From positions 62,001 to 126,000 of the forward strand of contig NZ_BAGG01000068.1 in the NCBI RefSeq assembly GCF_000308695.1: a DNA stretch of 64,000 bases, given 5' to 3'. Below, in pieces: positions 52,185 to 60,613 of this stretch. The notes below the pieces were generated by a model. That model had not been told where the DNA came from, did no database searches, and worked only from the letters and a program-made list of their open reading frames with translations. This DNA is from Nocardia takedensis NBRC 100417. Lineage in GTDB: Bacteria; Actinomycetota; Actinomycetes; Mycobacteriales; Mycobacteriaceae. How positions within the stretch are numbered: position 1 is the stretch's first letter; each line of letters begins with the position of its first letter. Made by a program: the position numbers and the translations under genes.

Positions 52185-54875
52185 GTGGTGATGGCGCGGT
52201 CGGGGCGAGAGCCGAGTACGAACGACGACGAGATGTCAGGCAGTCCCGAAGTGGAGTCCGCCGAGGAGTTCGAGCCTTCGCGCCCCGCGGTGATCCGAGC
52301 CGCCGGCGACTCCCGACAGGTGATCATCGGCGGTGACAACACCGGCACCGTCGACCTTTCGGTTCATCTGCATTCACCGCTGCCGCGGGCGCGATTCACC
52401 TCGAGTCTGCCGGCCATGTCACGCACCTTTCTCGGGCGCGATCCGGAACTCGAGCAGTTGCTCGGCGACGCGGGCGCCGAGCGCACGGTGCTGATACACG
52501 GAATGGCAGGGGTCGGCAAAACGGCGCTGGCGGTGCGGGCCGCCCACGGGATGGCCGACCGATTTCCCGATGGCCGGTTCTTCGTCTCGCTGCACACCCA
52601 TACCGCCGGCCAGTCCCCACCGGATATGTCGACCGTGGTGGCGGGGTTGCTGTCGACACTCGGGATGGACCCCCGATTCATCCCGGACAACCTGGACGGG
52701 CGACTCCAGATGTGGCGTGACCGGATGGCGGCCAGCCGGGCCGTGGTGGTGCTCGATGACGCCGGGGACCGCGAGCAGGTCGAGATGCTGACGCCGAGCG
52801 GTCCGGGTTGCCTGACACTGGTCACCAGTCGTCACCGTTTGCGCATCGACGCGAAACCGGTAGCGCTGCAAGCACTGCCGGCCGGTCCGGCGACCGAGCT
52901 CTTCGCTGCGATCGCGCGCCGCGATATCGGCGTCGACGCGGAGCGCCGGGTGGCGGCACGGGTCGCGGAGTTGTGTGCGGGTCTGCCGTTGGCGATCGGA
53001 CTGCTGGGCGCCCGCGTCGCTCATCACCCCGGGTGGGCCGTCACCGATGTCGCGGACCTGATCGAGGAATTCGGCGAGGAGACCGATCGGATCGCGGTCC
53101 TGGACGACGACGACCCGGTGGTACGCGCCGCCTTCCAGCTGTCCTACCACCGCCTGAGCGCGCAGCGGCGGATCATGTTTCGGCGTCTGGGGCTGCACCC
53201 AGGGGCGGAGTTCGAGGTGTGGGCGGTCGCGGAACTATGGGGGACCAACCGTGCCGAGGCTCGGCGCGGGCTCGAAGCGCTCTTCGCCCGCCATCTGCTC
53301 GACGAGATCGAGCCCGGACGGTACCGACTGCACGATCTGCTGCGGGTGTACGCGGTCGGCCTCGCCGCCCGGAACCCCGAGACGGGCGACGGCGCGGCTC
53401 TGGATCGATTGTTGGATTTCTACGAGCACACCGCGAAGTCGGCAGACCGGCGGCTGAACATGTTCCTTCGTCGCGGCATGTCCCACGGGGGCGAGGGGGC
53501 CTCGGACGTCGGTGGGCCCCGATTCGACGACGATGTGGCGGCTTGGGGCTGGTTGCGCCGGGAGAGATCGAACTTGCTGGCTTGTCTCCGACGAGTCACC
53601 GACATCGATTCCGCGCGGACGATCACGTTGACCAACGCCCTCGCGGCCCTTTTCGTGGTCGATGGGCCGTTCCCCCTGGCCGCCCGATTGCTGTGTCGTG
53701 CCGAGGCCATGGCCGTGCGCGACGGCGACCGTCTGGCCGAAGCCGATCTCGCGCTCGCGCTGTGTGAGTTACACGTGCACCTCGGCGATTACGAAGCGGC
53801 CACGCAGTTCGCGCACCGCGCACTGGACCGCTACGGAGCTCTCGAGGAGCGCACCGGATATGCCGCGGCCCTGGGGGCACTCGCCTCGACGAGTCAGCTC
53901 ATCGGTCGTCACGACCGGGCCGACGAGCTGTTCCGGCAAGCGCTCGACGTCTTCGGTGAACTCGGTGATCCGGTCGGTGAGGCCGCGATACTGACCCTGC
54001 TCGGCATGCGGCACAAGATACTCGGCGAGCACGAACGCGCACTGCACTGTTTCGAGCGGGCGCTGGCCACGATTCCGGAACCGAAGAGTGGATTCTGGTC
54101 CGCACTGGGGCTGAGCTCCATGGGTCTGCTCCGCCGGCTACGAGGTGACCAGGTCGCCGCCGCCGACCTGTTCGAGCAGGCGGCGGCGACGTGGCGAGCG
54201 GTGGGAAGTCGTATGGGTGAGGCCACAGCACTGACCGCTCTGGGAACGGTGTACGTCTCGCGGGGCGAAAGCGATCGGGCCGCACTCGTATTCGGCACGG
54301 CGGTCGAACTCTTCCGTGAGCTGGGGAACCAGCGTGGCGAAGTCAGCGCTTCGCTCTGTCTTGTCAACCTCGAAATGCATACCGGTGACCACGATCAGCG
54401 TGATCGTCTCGATCGCATTCTCGCGCTCGCCCGTGCGATCGGTGACCATGAAGCCGAGGCCACCGGACTGGCCACGCTCGCTACGGTGCATATGGTGTCC
54501 GGTGAGCTGGAGCGGGCCGCCGAGGCCCATCGCGAGGCGTTGAACCGGTATCGGGCGTTGGCGTATCCGCTCGGCGAGGCCGGCGCACTGACCGGTCTCG
54601 GTGGCGTCCTGCTGCTGCTCGGTGACCACGGGGCCGCTGCCGAGGCGGCGCAGCAGTCCGTCGACATCTATCGCCGCCTCGCCGACCGCGCGGGACAGGC
54701 CAGGGCGCTCACGGTCCTGGGAAACGTTCGCCGCGAGTCGGGCGAGTTCGATGCTGCCGAGGAGATCTACGGTCGGGCGCTGTCGTTGTCGCTGGACAGT
54801 GGCGATGTCGTGGCCGAGGACGCCGTGCGTGTCGGGATCGCGCGATTGCGGGTGATGTCCGGCGACGCGGAGTGA
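52185..54875 (+). CDS. NLR-like NB-ARC/TPR (STAND) protein with RHIM-like motif
   Basis: An 896-residue STAND receptor. Residues 42-57 read DSRQVIIGGDNTGTVD, close to the RHIM core (V-x-I-G-x-x-N) and to the C-terminus of the neighbouring small protein. NB-ARC: Walker A GMAGVGKT (106-113), Walker B VVVLDDAG, sensor LVTSRHRL, GLPLAIG (GxP). A winged-helix region (RYRLHDLLRVYAV) follows, then about ten TPR-like repeats to the end. It probably oligomerises when triggered and templates the effector's amyloid motif. Start GTG 52185 or ATG 52191; ATG 52233 would also keep the motif. Confidence 0.82.
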   Translation: MVMARSGREPSTNDDEMSGSPEVESAEEFEPSRPAVIRAAGDSRQVIIGGDNTGTVDLSVHLHSPLPRARFTSSLPAMSRTFLGRDPELEQLLGDAGAERTVLIHGMAGVGKTALAVRAAHGMADRFPDGRFFVSLHTHTAGQSPPDMSTVVAGLLSTLGMDPRFIPDNLDGRLQMWRDRMAASRAVVVLDDAGDREQVEMLTPSGPGCLTLVTSRHRLRIDAKPVALQALPAGPATELFAAIARRDIGVDAERRVAARVAELCAGLPLAIGLLGARVAHHPGWAVTDVADLIEEFGEETDRIAVLDDDDPVVRAAFQLSYHRLSAQRRIMFRRLGLHPGAEFEVWAVAELWGTNRAEARRGLEALFARHLLDEIEPGRYRLHDLLRVYAVGLAARNPETGDGAALDRLLDFYEHTAKSADRRLNMFLRRGMSHGGEGASDVGGPRFDDDVAAWGWLRRERSNLLACLRRVTDIDSARTITLTNALAALFVVDGPFPLAARLLCRAEAMAVRDGDRLAEADLALALCELHVHLGDYEAATQFAHRALDRYGALEERTGYAAALGALASTSQLIGRHDRADELFRQALDVFGELGDPVGEAAILTLLGMRHKILGEHERALHCFERALATIPEPKSGFWSALGLSSMGLLRRLRGDQVAAADLFEQAAATWRAVGSRMGEATALTALGTVYVSRGESDRAALVFGTAVELFRELGNQRGEVSASLCLVNLEMHTGDHDQRDRLDRILALARAIGDHEAEATGLATLATVHMVSGELERAAEAHREALNRYRALAYPLGEAGALTGLGGVLLLLGDHGAAAEAAQQSVDIYRRLADRAGQARALTVLGNVRRESGEFDAAEEIYGRALSLSLDSGDVVAEDAVRVGIARLRVMSGDAE

Positions 54876-55013
54876 TCGGGGTCGAATACCCGGGGCGAAG
54901 GACTGCTCATGTCCGCGCTCCCCCGGTAGCGAAGATTCGAATCGACCGATTTCGAGGAGGGTGGGGATGCGGCGGTGGCGTTGCCGGTGGTCGCGATGCG
55001 GTTCGCGGTGGGG

Positions 55014-55493
55014 TCAGTGGCCGGGCAGCACGCAGACGCTGTCCAGGCCCAGGACGTGGTTGAGGCGGCCGAAGGCGAGCCAGGAGCCGATGCTCATGCT
55101 GAGTTCGACCACTTCGCGTTGGCTGTAGTGGGCGAACATGCGGGTCCAGAATTCGTCGTCGAGGTTGTGGTGGTCGGTGGCGTAGCGTTCGGCGTATTCG
55201 GCGGCCAGACGGGTGCGTTCGTCGAAGCGGTCGGTGGTGCGCCAGTCGGTGACGGCCTGGGCGAATTCGGGTTCGACTTTCTGTCCGTCGCGTTCGGTGC
55301 GCCAGTCCAGGCAGAACACGCAGCCGTTGATCTGGGCGATGCGCAGGCGGGCGGCTTCGAATTCGCGCAGGCCGAGGGTGGAGTGTTCGTAGACCGACAG
55401 GGAGAAGGTGGAGGCGGCGATGCCGATGCCGGGCACCATCTCGCCCCACACGTGGCCGATGGGGTCTTTGCCTTCGGGGATGTCGATGATCAC
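55014..55493 (-). CDS. carboxymuconolactone decarboxylase-like protein
   Basis: A 159-residue CMD/AhpD-fold protein with IDIPEGKDPIGHVWGEMVPG and redox pair NGCVFCLDW. The GTG at 55493 overlaps the stop of the DapB-like gene (GTGA). It resembles proteins next to steroid or amine catabolic genes in mycobacteria and Nocardia. The role is unknown. Confidence 0.8.
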   Translation of the reverse strand: MIIDIPEGKDPIGHVWGEMVPGIGIAASTFSLSVYEHSTLGLREFEAARLRIAQINGCVFCLDWRTERDGQKVEPEFAQAVTDWRTTDRFDERTRLAAEYAERYATDHHNLDDEFWTRMFAHYSQREVVELSMSIGSWLAFGRLNHVLGLDSVCVLPGH

Positions 55494-56572
55494 GGGTGTT
55501 TCCTTCCGAGTGTGCCGCGGGCGGGGCGCAGGGGGACCTCGAGGGCGTCGTAGAGGCCGGGTTCGGCCTCGCACAGCCAGTCGATGGCGTTGACGAGGCG
55601 ACCGACGGCGGTGGCGTTGCCGCCCGCGGCGCGGTTGCCGTCCTCGTCGGTCGCTTCGACGCTGACCTCGATGCGGGGGCGTCCTTCGAGGATGACTCGG
55701 TGCGCGCCGTCGCCGCCGTCGGGGGCGGTGGGCCAGTCGGGGGCGCAGTCGGCGTGGATGCGGGTGACGTGTTCGATGACGATGCGGGGTTCGCCGTCGA
55801 CGATGCCCTGGACCTCGAAGCGGATCGCGCCCTGGGTGCCCGCCGCGAATTCGCCCATGCGCGGGGTGTCGACGGTGGCCTCGAGGGGGCGGCGGTCGAG
55901 GGTTTCGCGGATGTCGTCGAGGTCGACGCCGAGGGCGCGGGCAAGGAGGCGGACCTGTCCGCCCCAGACCATGGTGGGCACGCCGGGGGCGATCATGGGC
56001 GGTTGGTAGTCCATGGGTTGGCCCATGCCGACGAGGTAGCGCACGGAGTCGGGTTGGTCGTAGGTGGTGTAGTCGAAGATCTCCTGGCAGCGCACGGCGT
56101 CGAGGGTTCCGCTCAGGCCGGTGAGCAGGGCGGGCAGGATGTCGTTGCCCCAGCCGGGGTCGACGCCGGAGACGAACAGGGAGCCGCGGTGTTCGGCGAT
56201 GGCGGCGATGACGGGTTCGCGCAGGTCGGCGGGGGCGTTGCGGGGGTCGTAGAGGGGGTAGAGGGCGGGGGTGACGACGACGGCGCCGGTGGCGAGGGCG
56301 CGCAGGATGTCGGCGAGGGCGTCGTCGGGGCGGATGTCGCCGGAGGCGGCGTAGACGATCGCGCGCGGGCCCGCGGCCAAGGCCGCGTCGATGTCGTCGG
56401 TGGCGGGGACGTCGAGGCGACGGTCCAGTTCGGCGAGGTCACCCGCGTCGCGGCCGACTTTGGCGGGGTTGTGGACCAGGACGCCGGTGAGTCGCAGTGC
56501 GGGGTGGGCGTCGACGGCGCGGATGGCGGCGCGGCCAACGTTGCCGGTGCCCCAGACGAGCGTCGGGATCAT
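55490..56572 (-). CDS. DapB-like NAD(P)-dependent dehydrogenase
   Basis: A 360-residue protein with an N-terminal Rossmann fold (VWGTGNVGRAAIRAV) of the dihydrodipicolinate reductase/2,4-diaminopentanoate dehydrogenase-like group. Central segments are VVVTPALYPLYDP and GVDPGWGNDILPALLTGL. The substrate is unknown. It is translationally coupled to the CMD-like gene downstream and has no other operon partners in view. Confidence 0.78.
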   Translation of the reverse strand: MIPTLVWGTGNVGRAAIRAVDAHPALRLTGVLVHNPAKVGRDAGDLAELDRRLDVPATDDIDAALAAGPRAIVYAASGDIRPDDALADILRALATGAVVVTPALYPLYDPRNAPADLREPVIAAIAEHRGSLFVSGVDPGWGNDILPALLTGLSGTLDAVRCQEIFDYTTYDQPDSVRYLVGMGQPMDYQPPMIAPGVPTMVWGGQVRLLARALGVDLDDIRETLDRRPLEATVDTPRMGEFAAGTQGAIRFEVQGIVDGEPRIVIEHVTRIHADCAPDWPTAPDGGDGAHRVILEGRPRIEVSVEATDEDGNRAAGGNATAVGRLVNAIDWLCEAEPGLYDALEVPLRPARGTLGRKHP

Positions 56573-56820
56573 CGCGCGAGCGTAGCAAGCGCTTGGTTTG
56601 TTGTCCGGGATATGCTCGATCCCGTGCCGGCGCAGCACAACTCGACCTCGCGCGCGAGCGGTGCGCGAAATCGCTTCCGGAACAAGCGAACAACTCGCTT
56701 TCATAACAGTCCTGGGCCGCCCTGGGCATAGGCGAGGGATTGGTGCGCCGACTCGCGCCGCGACTAGTAGGTTGAACCCGCCGACCCGGGCATTCGAGCG
56801 AGAGAGGCGGGACGCGACCG

Positions 56821-58137
56821 ATGAACGAGCCGTATTCGCGCAGACATGCCCGCAACGCGGCCGACAATCCGCCGCTCGCCGCCCTCTACGACAGCGCCGC
56901 CCCGATCCGGTGGAACGGCAGCATGATCTACCCCCTTTACAGCGAACGCCTCGGCTCGACACCGAAACTGCTGACCATGGCGCTGCTGTCGGCCGCTCCC
57001 CCGGCGGGACTGCGCGGCCAAGGGATCGGGCTGTCGATGGTCGAGGGCTACATCGCCCTGGACGGCAAACGCCTCGGCGGGGTCGACGTGTGGAGCGACG
57101 CCCTGCACAGCGGGGTCACCTTCGAGCTGACCCCCACCGGCCCGAACGCGGGATTCAGCCTGACCCCGGTGTGGGTGGACGCGGTCGGGGTGCAGAAATC
57201 GTGGTCGGGCAACTACGGGATCCTGGTCGAGGACGTGCCCGACGGCCGCATCGCGCTGTGGTGCAGCATCGGCGAGGGCCCGCCGAACTTCGCGAATCTG
57301 GTGGTGGCGCTGATGATCACCCGCGCCCCCGAGCGTGCCCCCGCCCCGCCGGAGCACGCCGCACCGGAGCACGCCCCGCCCGAAGAATCCGCCCCGGACG
57401 AACCCGCGCCCGAACAACCGACCGCCGAGCGGCCGACCCAGCCCACCGTGCGCGCGCAGGACCCGTCCGCCGTGCCAGAGCAGCCCGAGCCTTACTCGGA
57501 GCCCGCGTCCGAGTACCGCCCGGAGCCCCAACCCGGGTACCACCCGGAGTCCCAGGCCCAGCCCGAGTACTACCTGGAGCCTGAGCCACACCCCGAGTAC
57601 CGGCCACCGTCCCAGCGATACTCCGAGTCCCAGTCGTACCCGGGAGATCAGCGGTACCCGGCGGATCAGGGGTACGACGATCAGCGGTACCGGAACGAGC
57701 GCTATCCCGACCCCGAACCGGTCGCGCACCCCGAACCGGTGCGGGAGCCCGATCCGCCCCGCGTCGACACGCACCTACCCCCGCCCGGTTCGGGCGCGCC
57801 CGAACGCGGCGCGGGACCCGATCCGGGGTATCGCGGCGCGCTCTACGACCTGGGGTTGGCGATGTATCACCGCGGCGAGGAGGAGCAGGCGTGCGCGCTG
57901 TGGGCCCAGGCCGCTTCGGCCGGGCACGCGGCGGCCGCCTACGACCTGGGGGTGGTCCGCTATCGGCGCGGGGACGCCGATGGGGCCGAGCACTGGTGGC
58001 GCACGGCGGCGGACCTGCGCGACATCCGGGCGATGGCCGGGTTGTCGGAGTTGTTGGACCGGCTGGGCAGTCACGCCGAGGCGCAGATGTGGCGGGCGCG
58101 GGCCGCCGAGGAACGCGCGGGCGCGGATCTGGGCTGA
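56821..58137 (+). CDS. hypothetical protein with Sel1-like repeats
   Basis: A 438-residue protein in three parts. An N-terminal domain (1-170) has WNGSMIYPLYSERLGS and GPNAGFSLTPVWVDAVGVQKSWSG. A low-complexity Pro/Glu/Tyr/Gln-rich linker spans about 170-330. C-terminal Sel1/TPR-like repeats (AMYHRGEEEQACALWAQAASAG, VVRYRRGDADGAEHWWRTAA) follow. It is likely a scaffold or protein-protein interaction protein; I do not recognise the N-terminal domain. It lies upstream of the erm leader region, on the same strand. Confidence 0.75.
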   Translation: MNEPYSRRHARNAADNPPLAALYDSAAPIRWNGSMIYPLYSERLGSTPKLLTMALLSAAPPAGLRGQGIGLSMVEGYIALDGKRLGGVDVWSDALHSGVTFELTPTGPNAGFSLTPVWVDAVGVQKSWSGNYGILVEDVPDGRIALWCSIGEGPPNFANLVVALMITRAPERAPAPPEHAAPEHAPPEESAPDEPAPEQPTAERPTQPTVRAQDPSAVPEQPEPYSEPASEYRPEPQPGYHPESQAQPEYYLEPEPHPEYRPPSQRYSESQSYPGDQRYPADQGYDDQRYRNERYPDPEPVAHPEPVREPDPPRVDTHLPPPGSGAPERGAGPDPGYRGALYDLGLAMYHRGEEEQACALWAQAASAGHAAAAYDLGVVRYRRGDADGAEHWWRTAADLRDIRAMAGLSELLDRLGSHAEAQMWRARAAEERAGADLG

Positions 58138-58184
58138 GCGCGGAACGCGGCCTCGCCTAGCTAGCCCCCAGGTGACGGCGTGGG

Positions 58185-58221
58185 AAATTCGATTGAGCGG
58201 AATCGGCGGCGAGTCTACGGT
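58185..58221 (+). promoter_or_regulatory. WhiB7-type promoter of the erm gene
   Basis: AAATTC (58185-58190) sits two bases upstream of TTGAGC (-35, 58193-58198); 17 bases later comes TACGGT (-10, 58216-58221). An AT-rich tract joined to a -35 like this is the signature of WhiB7-activated promoters. The start of transcription would be near the ATG at 58228. Confidence 0.6.
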
Positions 58222-58242
58222 TGCCGCATGGGATGCGGACCG

Positions 58243-58341
58243 ATGACGAACGACGTGTGCGCGGTCGCCGCGTTCTACCTTCGGCTGCGCGCGGCGGCCC
58301 GGTCCGTGCCTGTGCGCGGGCGCGTCGGCTTCGTCGCGTAA
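58243..58341 (+). CDS. erm leader peptide (RLR type)
   Basis: A 32-residue ORF: MTNDVCAVAAFYLRLR at the start, then AAARSVPVRGRVGFVA. An in-frame ATG at 58228 adds MGCGP and would be leaderless if transcription starts there. The RLR at 14-16 is the +x+ motif at which macrolide-bound ribosomes stall on ErmDL-type leaders; RGR at 25-27 is a second candidate. It lies upstream of an erm gene behind a WhiB7-like promoter. Too short for standard gene calling. Confidence 0.65.
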   Translation: MTNDVCAVAAFYLRLRAAARSVPVRGRVGFVA

Positions 58342-58347
58342 CCGGTT

Positions 58348-58478
58348 CGCGCGCCCACTGTTTCGGCGCGCGGGTCACCCTCGGTCGGTGGCCGGGTTGT
58401 CGCGGCGTGCCGGGTGGTGCGCCGGTCCGGCACGGGTCCGGGCGAATCAGGTCCTGATTCGATCCCGTCCCGGAGGAC
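58348..58478 (+). promoter_or_regulatory. erm attenuator RNA structures
   Basis: CGCGCGCC/GGCGCGCG (58348-58372, 8-bp stem) directly follows the leader stop. GAATCAG/CTGATTC (58444-58460) and GTCC-CGGA-GGAC (58467-58478), the latter hiding the erm Shine-Dalgarno GGAGGA, lie before the erm ATG. They could provide stall-dependent control. Confidence 0.5.
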
Positions 58479-58482
58479 ATCC

Positions 58483-59274
58483 ATGTCCCGTTCTTCCGCG
58501 CGTACTCGCGCGCGTTCTGTCGTAGGCGACCGCAAGCGGTGGTCGCAGAATTTCCTCGTCGATCCGACGGTGGCCGAGGCGCTGGTACGCGCGGCCGGTG
58601 TGGGGTCGAGTGATCTGGTGGTGGAGATAGGTTCCGGTGACGGCATGGTGACCGGATGTCTGGTGGGGCTCGCGCGGCAGGTGCTGGCCGTCGAGATCGA
58701 TCCCCGTTACGTGGGGCGGTTGCGGCGGCGGTTCGCCGGGGTCGACGGATTCGCTTGCCGGTTGGCGGATTTCCACGATGTCGAGCCGCCGGGCGAGCCG
58801 TTCGCGGTGGTGGCCAACGTGCCGTTCACCGGGTCGACGGATGTGGTGCGCTGGTGTCTGGACGCGCGGGCGCTCACCTCGGCGACCTTGCTGACCCAGC
58901 GCGAGTTCGCGCGCAAGCACAGCGGCGACTACGGGCGCTGGAGCAAGCTGACGGTGACCCACTGGCCGCACACGGCCTTCGAGTTGGGGATGACGGTGCC
59001 GCGTGACCGGTTCCGCCCGGTCCCCGGCGTCGACGCGGCGGTGTTGCGGCTGCGCAGGCGCGATCGGCCGTTGGTGGCCGACGCGGCGCGGTACCGGCGG
59101 GTGGTGGAGTGCGGTTTCTCCGGGGTGGGCGGGTCGTTGGCGGCCTCGCTGGGCCGGATGTTCGCGCCGCGGCGGGTGCGCGTGGCCTGCGAGCGGGCCG
59201 GGATCGCGCCGGACGCGCCCGTCGGTGTGGTCTCGCCGGGCGCGTGGCTGAGGCTGTATCAGGCGCTGGTATAG
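58483..59274 (+). CDS. erm: Erm-type 23S rRNA adenine-N6-methyltransferase
   Basis: A 263-residue Erm-family methyltransferase; such enzymes methylate A2058 of 23S rRNA and give MLS (macrolide-lincosamide-streptogramin) resistance. It has QNFLVDPTVAEAL (the N-terminal motif X), EIGSGDG (SAM motif I), LAVEIDPRY (II) and NVPF (IV, catalytic). The ATG at 58483 has GGAGGA five bases upstream. The C-terminal domain (RMFAPRRVRVAC) is typical of actinobacterial Erm. It is intrinsic-looking, not linked to transposons here. It converges with ectD over a hairpin. Confidence 0.88.
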   Translation: MSRSSARTRARSVVGDRKRWSQNFLVDPTVAEALVRAAGVGSSDLVVEIGSGDGMVTGCLVGLARQVLAVEIDPRYVGRLRRRFAGVDGFACRLADFHDVEPPGEPFAVVANVPFTGSTDVVRWCLDARALTSATLLTQREFARKHSGDYGRWSKLTVTHWPHTAFELGMTVPRDRFRPVPGVDAAVLRLRRRDRPLVADAARYRRVVECGFSGVGGSLAASLGRMFAPRRVRVACERAGIAPDAPVGVVSPGAWLRLYQALV

Positions 59275-59284
59275 AAATGCGCCA

Positions 59285-59313
59285 TGGGCGGCCGAGTAGA
59301 TCTCGACCGCCCA
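59285..59313. terminator. terminator-like hairpin between erm and ectD
   Basis: TGGGCGGCCGAG and CTCGACCGCCCA form a 12-bp stem with one mismatch and a 5-base loop between the convergent genes. Confidence 0.6.
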
Positions 59314-59327
59314 CAGCAGGGCATTCC

Positions 59328-60221
59328 CTAGACGGGAGTGAAGTCGCGGGCCGCGATGTAGCCGGGTCGCGGCGCCGGTGCCGAATACGGCTCGACCAGC
59401 GTGTTCTCGACGCTGTTGAACACCAGGAAGATGTTGGAGCGCGGGAACGGGGTGATGTTGTTGGACGAGCCGTGCATGATGTTGGAGTCGAACAGCAGCG
59501 CCGACCCGGCCCGTCCGGTGAACTGGACGATACCGTGCTGGTTGGCCAACTCGGCGATGGCGGCCTGGCTGGGCAGGCCGATCTCCTGTTCCTGCAACGA
59601 TTCCCGGTAGTGCTCGGCCGGTGTGCTGCCCTGGCAGCCCACGAAGCTGCGGTGCGAGCCGGGCATCACCATCAGGCTCCCGTTGACCGGATAGTTGTCG
59701 GTCAACGCGATCGAGAGGCTGACCGCGCGCGGGGACGGCATCCCGTCCTCGGCGTGCCAGGTCTCGAAATCGGAGTGCCAGTAGAACCCGCCGCCGCGGA
59801 AGCCGGGCATGTAGTTGATCCGCGTCTGGTGCAGGTACACCTGCGAGCCGAGCACCTGGCGCGCCAGGCCGGCGACCCGGCTCTCGCGCACCAGATCGCC
59901 CACCGCGGCGCTGAGTTCGTGGACCTCGAAGATCGAGCGGACCCGACGCGAGGCTTTCTCCACGATGACCCGGTCGTCCTCGGCGAGGTCCGGGTCGGCG
60001 GCCAACCGACCTATCTCGGCCCCGAAGTCGGCGACTTCGGCGGGGCTGAGCAGGTCTTCGACCGCGGCGAATCCGTCGGCTTCGAAACCGGCCAGCGCGG
60101 GATGCTCCACGGTCCCCCACACCGTGGGATCGGTGCGGGGGACGGTGCGGGTGGAGGCGCCCTTGCGGGTCGGGTAGCGGTCCGACAGGTCCGTGATCTG
60201 CTGGGTCACCAACCGCCTCAC
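59328..60221 (-). CDS. ectD: ectoine hydroxylase
   Basis: A 297-residue Fe(II)/2-oxoglutarate dioxygenase that converts ectoine to 5-hydroxyectoine. The iron facial triad is visible as His and Asp in WHSDFETWH, plus His in DSNIMHGSSNN. Other conserved parts are YLHQTRINYMPGFRGGGFYW and LMVMPGSHRSFVGC. The GTG start overlaps the ectC stop (GTGA); an internal GTG is an alternative. Confidence 0.93.
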   Translation of the reverse strand: MRRLVTQQITDLSDRYPTRKGASTRTVPRTDPTVWGTVEHPALAGFEADGFAAVEDLLSPAEVADFGAEIGRLAADPDLAEDDRVIVEKASRRVRSIFEVHELSAAVGDLVRESRVAGLARQVLGSQVYLHQTRINYMPGFRGGGFYWHSDFETWHAEDGMPSPRAVSLSIALTDNYPVNGSLMVMPGSHRSFVGCQGSTPAEHYRESLQEQEIGLPSQAAIAELANQHGIVQFTGRAGSALLFDSNIMHGSSNNITPFPRSNIFLVFNSVENTLVEPYSAPAPRPGYIAARDFTPV

Positions 60222-60613
60222 CCGGCCTTGGCTTCGATCAGCGGGTAGACGCCGTCACTGTCGTGGACCTCCTGTCCGGTGACCGGCGGGTTGAACACGC
60301 ACATCATCCGCATCCGGGTGCGCGCGATGAGACGGTGTTTCTCGTGGCCGTCGAGCAGATACATCGAGCCCGGGGCGAGGGTGTAGGCCTTGTCGTTGTC
60401 GAGGTCGTGCAGTGTCCCCTCCCCTTCCACCAGCCACACCGCCTCGATGTGATGGCGGTAGTGGAACTCGTGTTCGCTGCCCGCGTCGATGGTGGTCTCG
60501 TGGAAGGAGAACCCGACCCCGTCGCCGCCGAGCACGATGCGCTTGCTGCGCCATCCCTTGCCCGCGACGTCGCGTTCGGTGCCGGTGATCTCGGCGGTGG
60601 TTCGGACGATCAT
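60218..60613 (-). CDS. ectC: ectoine synthase
   Basis: A 131-residue cupin that closes the ring of N-gamma-acetyl-diaminobutyrate to form ectoine. It has FSFHETTIDAGSEHEFHYRHHIEAVW, YTLAPGSMYLLDGHEKHRL and CVFNPPVTGQEVHD, all standard for EctC. The start overlaps the ectB stop (ATGA). Confidence 0.96.
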   Translation of the reverse strand: MIVRTTAEITGTERDVAGKGWRSKRIVLGGDGVGFSFHETTIDAGSEHEFHYRHHIEAVWLVEGEGTLHDLDNDKAYTLAPGSMYLLDGHEKHRLIARTRMRMMCVFNPPVTGQEVHDSDGVYPLIEAKAG

